The notes beneath the pieces are model-generated. The model was given only the letters and a program-made list of their open reading frames with translations. It made no database searches and was not told the origin of the DNA. Below, one piece after another: positions 1 to 5,541 of a stretch of DNA of 5,674 nt (positions are counted from its first letter, which is position 1; each line of letters starts with the position of its first letter). The stretch is from assembly GCA_022511285.1 (NCBI GenBank), contig JAFLRW010000122.1:1-5674 (forward strand). Reading direction: 5' to 3'. The translations under genes were made by a program, and so were the position numbers. The stretch comes from Duncaniella sp. Lineage in GTDB: Bacteria; Bacteroidota; Bacteroidia; Bacteroidales; Muribaculaceae.

Positions 1-1
1 T

Positions 2-190
2 AACCAGCTGACAACCTTGGATGTCTCCAAAAGCACCGCTCTGACATCATTATCGTGCGAAGATAACCAGCTGACAACCTTGGATGTCTCCAAAAACACG
101 AAGTTGGAATTTTTGAATTGTTCTTTAAACCAACTGACAACTCTAGATATCTCCGAAACAAGCATTTCAGGGGGCGGTATAACCCATCAT
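2..190 (+). repeat. 63-nt tandem repeat encoding 21-residue LRR units
   Basis: Three units start at 2, 65 and 128, each opening with AACCARCTGACAAC. Bases 1-32 and 64-95 are identical and the match resumes after one substitution (33/96), so the first two units are nearly identical over their first half. The third unit is diverged (ACTCTAGATATCTCC) and loses the pattern in its second half. The array probably continues left of the window. Confidence 0.85.
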
Positions 191-322
191 CCGCTCTTTT
201 GCTATATGGTTACTCTTTCAACACTCATAATAAAGGAAACACAATCAATTTACGGCATCACAGAAAACCGACAATGGTACTCTGACATCTACGAAGGCAC
301 GCAAATTATCAGAGTACCTTAA
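2..322 (+). CDS. Leucine-rich-repeat (BspA-like) protein, 3' end only
   Basis: This is the last 106 residues of a protein whose start lies left of the window; the frame is open to base 2, so the TTG at 17 is an internal leucine codon, not a start. The visible part begins with leucine-rich repeats of 21 residues with the pattern NQLTTLDVSKxTxLxxLxC: two good copies (residues about 1-42) and a third that decays after NQLTTLDIS. A tail of about 50 residues follows, without a recognisable domain, ending in IIRVP. Repeats of this type are common in surface or secreted proteins of Bacteroidales, where they are thought to bind proteins or host surfaces; the signal peptide that would show export is outside the window. 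I see no type IX sorting domain in the tail. The next gene starts 50 bp downstream with no terminator hairpin between, so co-transcription is possible. The repeat family is confident; the function is not known. Confidence 0.8.
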   Translation, partial: NQLTTLDVSKSTALTSLSCEDNQLTTLDVSKNTKLEFLNCSLNQLTTLDISETSISGGGITHHPLFCYMVTLSTLIIKETQSIYGITENRQWYSDIYEGTQIIRVP

Positions 323-372
323 ACGAAGTAATAACTCAAATCTTTATATGTTAAATTTAAAAAAACTGAACC

Positions 373-1149
373 ATGGGACTATGGGGTAAAACCATCAATA
401 GAAGTGAGACGTGTGAAAAACGTCTTGAGGACCTGAATATCATCGCGCAGTTTATAATTGCGAAAGGGGCCTCAACCGATTCCGACACTCGTACATTTGT
501 TGTTGAGAGTTTGGGGGACTATCTACGTCTTGTCTCTGAACTCAACAAGAACAATGACACCTCTATTTACAGAGGTCAGGCGGACACGTCATATGAGCTG
601 ATTCCTAAAATCGGCAGGGCTCCGCAGAGGCAAAAAGACGCAGAGAATAACATGTTTCTGGAATTCAAAAGGTGTTATCGCCAATACTACAATCAAGTGC
701 TAACCAAGGACATGGATATCCTCATGTTGGGTCAGCATTACGGATTGCCCACACGCCTGCTTGACTGGACCACAAATCCGGTGGTCGCTCTCTATTTTGC
801 GTGCTGCGAAAAGATGGAGACCGACGGGGTGGTGTATCTGAAAGGCTTGAACTCCCAAAGCCGTTACATTGACGAAAAAAGAGATGTAAGCCCGTTCGAC
901 TACAAAGAAAATCAGTTTATCCTCCCCGAAGTGTTCGAAACAAGGTTCGCTAATCAGAGCGGCCTGTTTGAATTGTTCGCTGACCCCACAGTAGCATCCA
1001 ATTCGGACATTAAGGCGAAGATTATCATCAAAGCTGCCTCCAAGAAATCAATCATAAACCAGCTGTCGGTGATAAACATGAATCCGTTAGACATCTTCCC
1101 AACGCTGGACAATCTTTGTAAATCTATCGATCTGTCGTATCAGCCCTAA
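373..1149 (+). CDS. FRG domain-containing protein
   Basis: This is an intact 258-residue protein that is almost entirely one FRG domain (Pfam FRG family, named for an F/Y-R-G motif). What shows this: the YRGQ motif at residues 66-69, the family signature QHYGLPTRLLDWT at 121-133 followed by NPVVALYFA at 135-143, a NQSGLFELF segment at 194-202, and the closing PLDIFPTLDNLCKSI at 238-252. There is no signal peptide or membrane segment, so it is probably cytoplasmic. The biochemical activity of FRG proteins is not established to my knowledge; they occur scattered in accessory and phage-related regions, so a role in conflict or defence is only a guess. The ATG at 373 follows an A-rich leader without a Shine-Dalgarno site, which is usual for Bacteroidetes. 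The gene lies 50 bp after the LRR gene and is followed by a strong terminator, so it ends its transcription unit. The key family motifs are present and nothing suggests decay. Confidence 0.88.
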   Translation: MGLWGKTINRSETCEKRLEDLNIIAQFIIAKGASTDSDTRTFVVESLGDYLRLVSELNKNNDTSIYRGQADTSYELIPKIGRAPQRQKDAENNMFLEFKRCYRQYYNQVLTKDMDILMLGQHYGLPTRLLDWTTNPVVALYFACCEKMETDGVVYLKGLNSQSRYIDEKRDVSPFDYKENQFILPEVFETRFANQSGLFELFADPTVASNSDIKAKIIIKAASKKSIINQLSVINMNPLDIFPTLDNLCKSIDLSYQP

Positions 1150-1203
1150 GTTAGAGGTTCTGACAATCAATATGGCCGTTTGACCATAACAATCCACCCG
1201 CAC

Positions 1204-1260
1204 ACAGAAACCACAGAAAGGAAACACCATTCCCGTCTGTGGTTTCTGTTTTGTTGCTTT
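1204..1260 (+). terminator. Intrinsic terminator after the FRG gene
   Basis: A perfect 14-bp stem, ACAGAAACCACAGA (1204-1217) against TCTGTGGTTTCTGT (1236-1249), can be extended inward after a 2x2 internal loop by GGAA/TTCC (1220-1223 with 1230-1233), leaving a 6-nt loop. A T-rich tail (TTTTGTTGCTTT, 1249-1260) follows on the plus strand only; there is no A-run before the left arm, so it should work for rightward transcription. It lies 55 bp after the FRG stop codon and insulates uvrB from upstream transcription. Confidence 0.85.
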
Positions 1261-1318
1261 AATTCAGCTTTATGAGGGGTTGCACTCTTACAATCACAAA
1301 TCGGCAATATCGCACCGT

Positions 1319-1345
1319 TTTGGCTGTAGGGCGGTTGTAACTTTG
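1319..1345 (+). promoter_or_regulatory. Possible second, upstream uvrB promoter
   Basis: TAACTTTG at 1338-1345 matches the Bacteroidetes -7 consensus TAnnTTTG exactly. The nearest TTTG (1319-1322) leaves only a 15-nt gap, shorter than the usual 19-21, so this promoter is doubtful or weak. If used, it would start about 1349 and give uvrB a leader of about 54 nt. Confidence 0.35.
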
Positions 1346-1364
1346 CAAGGCGAATTTTTTTCGG

Positions 1365-1396
1365 TTTGATTATATCCTTGAGATTTTGTAACTTTG
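1365..1396 (+). promoter_or_regulatory. Bacteroidetes-type promoter of uvrB
   Basis: TTTG at 1365-1368 (the -33 element) and TAACTTTG at 1389-1396 (the -7 element, full match to TAnnTTTG) are separated by 20 nt, which fits the primary sigma-factor consensus described for Bacteroides. The predicted start of transcription is about 1399-1402, while the uvrB ATG is at 1403, so the mRNA would have almost no leader. The elements are seen directly; the start point is inferred from the consensus. Confidence 0.75.
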
Positions 1397-1402
1397 TGGG
1401 TT

Positions 1403-3517
1403 ATGAAGTTTCAGTTATGTTCAAAATATAAACCTACCGGCGACCAACCACAGGCTATCGAACAGTTGGTGAAGGGGATTCTTGCCGGAGAGCCGGCCCA
1501 AACGCTGCTTGGCGTTACAGGTTCGGGCAAGACGTTTACAATGGCCAACGTTATTGCCCGGGTGGAGAAACCTACGCTGATTCTTAGCCATAATAAGACC
1601 CTCGCGGCACAGCTTTACAGCGAGTTTAAGAGTTTCTTCCCCGACAACTCGGTGCAATATTTTGTCAGCTACTATGACTATTATCAGCCTGAGGCTTATA
1701 TACCGTCGTCTGACAAATATATCGAGAAGGATCTGATGATCAACGATGAGATTGAGCGCCTGCGCCTTTCCACTGTCTCTGCCTTGCTCTCGGGCAGAAA
1801 GGATGTTGTGGTGGTGTCATCGGTGTCCTGTCTCTACGGCATGGGTAATCCTGATGATTTCGATGCCAATGTGATTAAGATTCACACCGGCCAAAAGGTG
1901 ACGCGAAATTTCTTTTTGCGACAGCTGGTGGCATCGCTTTATTCCCGCAATGAGGTGGAAGCGGCTCGCGGCACATTCCGAGTGAAAGGGGATACGGTGG
2001 AGATACGCCTTGCCTATGAGGATATCCTGGTGCGTGTTTCTTTTTGGGGAGATGAGATTGAATCGATCAAGACTATCCACCCTGACGATGGCGTGTCGCT
2101 TGGGAATCACGACATTTTTCAGATTTATCCCGCCAATCTTTTTGTCACCTCGCCGGAACGCATGGGGACGGCTATCGGGCAGATAGAGGTCGACCTAGGA
2201 CGGCAATATGATGATTTCTTTCATGTCGGCAAGGAGCTTGAAGCCAAACGCTTGCTTGAAAGAGTTACTTACGACGTAGAGATGCTGCGCGAGGTGGGCC
2301 ACTGCTCCGGAATAGAGAATTATTCGCGCTATTTTGATGGCCGACAACCCGGAATGCGCCCATTCTGTCTTCTCGACTATTTCCCCAACGACTTTTTGAC
2401 CATTATTGACGAGAGCCACGTCACTCTGCCTCAGTGTCGCGCAATGTTTGGCGGCGACCTCTCGCGCAAAATGAATCTTGTTGACTACGGGTTTCGCTTA
2501 GAGGCTGCGCTCGACAACAGGCCGTTGAAGTTTGAGGAGTTTGAGAAGTTGACACCCCAGGTGCTTTATGTGAGCGCAACGCCCGCCGACTATGAGTTGC
2601 AGCGCAGCGAGGGTGTGGTGGTGGAGCAGATTATCCGTCCCACCGGCCTGCTCGACCCCGTCATTGAGGTGCGTCCGTCACTGAATCAGATTGACGACCT
2701 CTTGGAGGAGATTAACATACGCATTGAGCGCGGCGAGCGCACTTTGGTCACCACTCTCACCAAGCGTATGGCTGAGGAGCTGAATGAATATCTGCTAAAA
2801 CTGCAAATCAACACGGCGTATATCCATAGTGATGTCGACACGCTTGACCGCATTAAGATTCTTGACGGCCTGAGAGCCGGAGTCTATGATGTGCTGATAG
2901 GTGTCAACCTGCTCCGTGAAGGGCTTGATCTCCCGGAGGTGTCGTTAGTGGCTATCCTGGATGCTGACAAGGAAGGTTTTTTGCGCAATCACCGCTCTCT
3001 GACTCAGACTGTTGGTCGCGCAGCCCGTAATCTTAACGGCACGGTGATAATGTATGCCGACAAGATTACGGATTCGATGCAGCAAACAATTGACGAGACA
3101 CAGCGCCGTCGCACCAAACAGCTGGCTTACAATGAGGAGCACGGCATTACTCCGACTGCCATCATTAAAGCGCGCAATGCAATTGTCGGCTTTGACACTG
3201 ACTTTGAAATGGATGACACTCCCGTGAAGCAGGGACGAACAGCCGCAGGGCATAGACCGTCAACGTCCAAACACGAGAAAAAGCGCGAGGCAGTGCCTTA
3301 CGTTCAGGAGTACACTAAGCAGGTACACTTGGCTGCCGACCCTGTGATGGAGTATATGAATATAGAATCGCTGCGTAAACTCATTGACCGCCGTCGTGTG
3401 GATATGATGAAGGCCGCCAAAGAGATGAATTTTATAGAAGCAGCGCAGATTCGCGATGAAATTATAGCAATGGAGGACAGATGCAACGCAATGGAAAACA
3501 ATCAGCCGGGCCAATAA
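1403..3517 (+). CDS. uvrB: Excinuclease ABC subunit UvrB
   Basis: This is a complete 704-residue UvrB, the ATP-dependent subunit that UvrA loads onto damaged DNA and that then recruits the UvrC nuclease in nucleotide excision repair. Visible in order: N-terminal PTGDQPQAI; Walker A GVTGSGKT (37-44, Lys43); the damage-verifying beta-hairpin around YYDYYQPEAY (90-99); motif II DESH (336-339); SATPADYE (391-398) and RPTG; motif VI QTVGRAAR (535-542); a charged linker (about 603-650) rich in Lys and Arg; and the C-terminal UVR motif (about 655-691) that contacts UvrC. No catalytic motif is missing. The ATG at 1403 is chosen because UvrB proteins begin just before FxLxSxYxPxGDQP; the in-frame TTG at 1394 lies inside the -7 promoter box. 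The gene has its own promoter and overlaps the following ygiQ-like gene by 37 nt, so the two probably share a transcript. At 704 residues it is somewhat longer than E. coli UvrB (about 670), mainly from the linker. Confidence 0.97.
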   Translation: MKFQLCSKYKPTGDQPQAIEQLVKGILAGEPAQTLLGVTGSGKTFTMANVIARVEKPTLILSHNKTLAAQLYSEFKSFFPDNSVQYFVSYYDYYQPEAYIPSSDKYIEKDLMINDEIERLRLSTVSALLSGRKDVVVVSSVSCLYGMGNPDDFDANVIKIHTGQKVTRNFFLRQLVASLYSRNEVEAARGTFRVKGDTVEIRLAYEDILVRVSFWGDEIESIKTIHPDDGVSLGNHDIFQIYPANLFVTSPERMGTAIGQIEVDLGRQYDDFFHVGKELEAKRLLERVTYDVEMLREVGHCSGIENYSRYFDGRQPGMRPFCLLDYFPNDFLTIIDESHVTLPQCRAMFGGDLSRKMNLVDYGFRLEAALDNRPLKFEEFEKLTPQVLYVSATPADYELQRSEGVVVEQIIRPTGLLDPVIEVRPSLNQIDDLLEEINIRIERGERTLVTTLTKRMAEELNEYLLKLQINTAYIHSDVDTLDRIKILDGLRAGVYDVLIGVNLLREGLDLPEVSLVAILDADKEGFLRNHRSLTQTVGRAARNLNGTVIMYADKITDSMQQTIDETQRRRTKQLAYNEEHGITPTAIIKARNAIVGFDTDFEMDDTPVKQGRTAAGHRPSTSKHEKKREAVPYVQEYTKQVHLAADPVMEYMNIESLRKLIDRRRVDMMKAAKEMNFIEAAQIRDEIIAMEDRCNAMENNQPGQ
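3472..3480 (+). promoter_or_regulatory. Shine-Dalgarno site of the ygiQ-like gene inside uvrB
   Basis: GGAGG at 3472-3476 lies 4 nt before the ATG at 3481, within the last codons of uvrB. Good Shine-Dalgarno sites are uncommon in Bacteroidetes, so this one supports the choice of 3481 as the start and suggests translation coupled to uvrB. Part of the match could be chance from coding ATGGAGGAC (Met-Glu-Asp). Confidence 0.55.
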
Positions 3518-5403
3518 GCGGCACACTGCCGACTGAGGCTTATCCACCGCTCACTGCTTATCTTCCCACCAGTGTCAAGGAGATGAAACTCTTAGGCTGG
3601 GACAGCGTTGATGTAGTCCTCTTTTCGGGAGATGCTTATGTGGACCATCCTTCGTTTGGCTCCGCTGTAATTGGGCGAGTGCTGCAGTCGGCAGGCTATC
3701 GGGTGGCCATTGTGCCGCAACCCAACTGGCAGGATGACCTAAGAGATTTCCGAAAATTCGGAGCTCCGCGGCTCTTCTTCGGAGTGTCGGCCGGGGCAAT
3801 GGATTCGATGGTTAATCATTACACCGCAGCCCGCAGAAGGCGCTCGGACGATGCCTATACTCCCGGAGGACGCCACGGAGCAAGACCCGATTACCCCACT
3901 ATTGTCTACTCTCATATCCTGCGTGAGCTGTTTCCGGATACTCCCGTCATAGCCGGAGGCATTGAAGCCTCAATGCGTAGGTTGGCGCATTATGACTATT
4001 GGCAGGACCGGTTGAGGCCCTCGCTGCTGATGGACTGTGATGCTTCGCTCATATCTTACGGGATGGGTGAAAGAACCCTTCTTGAGATAGCTCGCCGACT
4101 TGATGCCGGTGAGAGGATTGATGAAATAGACAATGTGATGCAGACGGCCGTGCGCTCTTCTGTGCCTCCCGAGGCCGACGATGCAAACATTATATTGCAT
4201 CCATTTGAAGTGTGTCTGAAAAACAAAAAGGCCCAGGCAGAAAATTTCAGGCATATTGAACAGCAGAGCAATGCCATCCACGGCAAAACCTTATGGCAGC
4301 AATATGGAGATATTTGGGTGAAAGTCAATCCGATGTATCCGCCAATGACAACGGCTGAGATAGACCGCTCATTCGATTTGCCGTATACCCGTCTGCCCCA
4401 TCCACGATATAAAGGCAAAAGGATTCCTGCCTACGAGATGATACGCCACTCCGTCAATATCCATCGGGGATGTTTTGGCGGATGTGCATTTTGCACTATA
4501 TCGGCCCACCAAGGAAAATTCATATCCTCACGCAGCAAGGAGTCAGTGATAAAGGAGGTGAAGGCAGTGGCTGCGATGCCTGATTTCAAAGGTTATCTCA
4601 GTGATGTTGGCGGTCCAAGCGCAAATATGTACAATATGGGCGGAAAGGACCTTTCGCTATGCGAAAAGTGTCTGCGCCCATCCTGTCTGCATCCATCAGT
4701 GTGTCGAAATCTGAACACCGACCACACCCCCCTGCTCAACCTTTATCATAGTGTAGACAGTGTGAAGGGCGTGAAGAAGTCGTTTATCGGCTCGGGGGTG
4801 AGATATGATCTTTCGATGCATCACACCGGCGATGCAGGAGTTGACCGCGCAAACCGCAGATATAACGAAGAGTTGATTGTCAGCCACGTATCCGGCCGTC
4901 TAAAAGTGGCTCCGGAACACACATCACCTTCCGTACTTAATCTGATGCGAAAGCCTGATTTTGAGCTTTACAGAGAGTTTAGTCGATTTTTTGAGCGCGT
5001 CAACTCCCGGCACGAACTGAAACAGCAGCTTATCCCCTACTTCATATCATCGCATCCGGGATGCCGAGAGGAGGATATGGCCGAACTTGCCGCGGAAACT
5101 AAGGCGATGCACCTACATTTAGAGCAGGTGCAGGATTTCACCCCCACGCCAATGACTCTCGCAACCGAGATCTATTATACAGGAATACATCCGTACACTC
5201 TTGAGCCTGTTTTCACTGCCACTGACCCGCGGCAGAAATTGGCGCAGCGAAAATATTTCTTCTGGTATGACCCGGCCTATCGCCACGACATCACCACATC
5301 CCTTAAGCGAATAGGGAGGGGTGACCTACTCTCAAAACTCTTTCCGCCCCATGCCTCATACCCCACGAGAACACAAGAGCCAAGGAATGTGAAGCGAAGA
5401 TAG
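3481..5403 (+). CDS. ygiQ: YgiQ family radical SAM protein
   Basis: This is a complete 640-residue member of the YgiQ (UPF0313) family, predicted cytoplasmic radical S-adenosylmethionine enzymes whose substrate is unknown. Visible in order: the N-terminal YgiQ domain with GDAYVDHPSFG (50-60) and GGIEAS (159-164) followed by HYDYW; the radical SAM cluster motif CxxxCxxC at Cys331, Cys335, Cys338, which binds the 4Fe-4S cluster that cleaves SAM; a second cysteine group at 394, 397, 402 and 408; then TDHTPL, GVRYDL, VAPEH (476-480), SSHPGC and VQDFTPTPM (550-558), all typical of the family. The C-terminal tail is short and basic; E. coli YgiQ is about 100 residues longer. The ATG at 3481 is preferred over the ATG at 3583 because the family's conserved PxxAYLPTSxxEM stretch lies between them and GGAGG precedes 3481. 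The gene overlaps uvrB by 37 nt, has no promoter of its own that I can see, and is presumably read through from uvrB. The family call is sure; a link to DNA repair is only suggested by position. Confidence 0.95.
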   Translation: MQRNGKQSAGPISGTLPTEAYPPLTAYLPTSVKEMKLLGWDSVDVVLFSGDAYVDHPSFGSAVIGRVLQSAGYRVAIVPQPNWQDDLRDFRKFGAPRLFFGVSAGAMDSMVNHYTAARRRRSDDAYTPGGRHGARPDYPTIVYSHILRELFPDTPVIAGGIEASMRRLAHYDYWQDRLRPSLLMDCDASLISYGMGERTLLEIARRLDAGERIDEIDNVMQTAVRSSVPPEADDANIILHPFEVCLKNKKAQAENFRHIEQQSNAIHGKTLWQQYGDIWVKVNPMYPPMTTAEIDRSFDLPYTRLPHPRYKGKRIPAYEMIRHSVNIHRGCFGGCAFCTISAHQGKFISSRSKESVIKEVKAVAAMPDFKGYLSDVGGPSANMYNMGGKDLSLCEKCLRPSCLHPSVCRNLNTDHTPLLNLYHSVDSVKGVKKSFIGSGVRYDLSMHHTGDAGVDRANRRYNEELIVSHVSGRLKVAPEHTSPSVLNLMRKPDFELYREFSRFFERVNSRHELKQQLIPYFISSHPGCREEDMAELAAETKAMHLHLEQVQDFTPTPMTLATEIYYTGIHPYTLEPVFTATDPRQKLAQRKYFFWYDPAYRHDITTSLKRIGRGDLLSKLFPPHASYPTRTQEPRNVKRR

Positions 5404-5409
5404 CGGAAT

Positions 5410-5541
5410 CTACATTGACGATAGCTGCGATTGGATGAATGCAGCTGTGGGTGAATTGGTAGAGGCTATTTGTGAAGGTGACCCTTCGGCTATGATGTGT
5501 CCGCCGTTTTTGCCTCCGCCCGGACCCATATCAATGATATA
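5410..5541 (-). other. uvrA: UvrA-like C-terminal segment
   Basis: Forty-three residues from YIIDMGPGGG to LSSM and the stop match the pattern of the UvrA end: D-x-GP-x-GG-xx-GG, then a short beta strand, EGSP, and SPTAAFI. G+C is about 50% by hand count (68 of 137 bases in 5404-5540), like the neighbouring ygiQ, and only 20 of 43 codons end in G or C. It therefore fits this genome, and suggests a convergent uvrA gene here. The symbol applies only to this segment. Confidence 0.72.

Noticed and set aside
352..359. TAAATTTA as a -7 element for the FRG gene
   Set aside because: It lacks the final G of TAnnTTTG, there is no TTTG at the right distance upstream, and AT-rich matches are expected by chance here.
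1171..1188. Small inverted repeat TATGG...CCATA after the FRG gene
   Set aside because: Only 5 bp with no T-tail; the 14-bp hairpin downstream explains termination.
1394..1402. TTG start extending uvrB by three residues (MWV)
   Set aside because: The TTG is part of the -7 promoter box and UvrB proteins begin at the MKFQL position.
3583..3585. Alternative ATG start of the ygiQ-like gene, directly preceded by AAGGAG
   Set aside because: The AAGGAG has no spacing to the ATG, and conserved family residues lie upstream of it, so 3481 is better.
1421..5300. Open frames antisense to uvrB and ygiQ (for example 1817-2110, 2945-3253 and 4056-4418 on the minus strand)
   Set aside because: They mirror the codon pattern of the real genes, have no recognisable domains and lie fully within well-supported coding regions.
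5421..5448. Hairpin after ygiQ as an intrinsic terminator
   Set aside because: The stem is short, the loop is 12 nt, there is no T-run on either strand, and it lies inside the opposing coding region.
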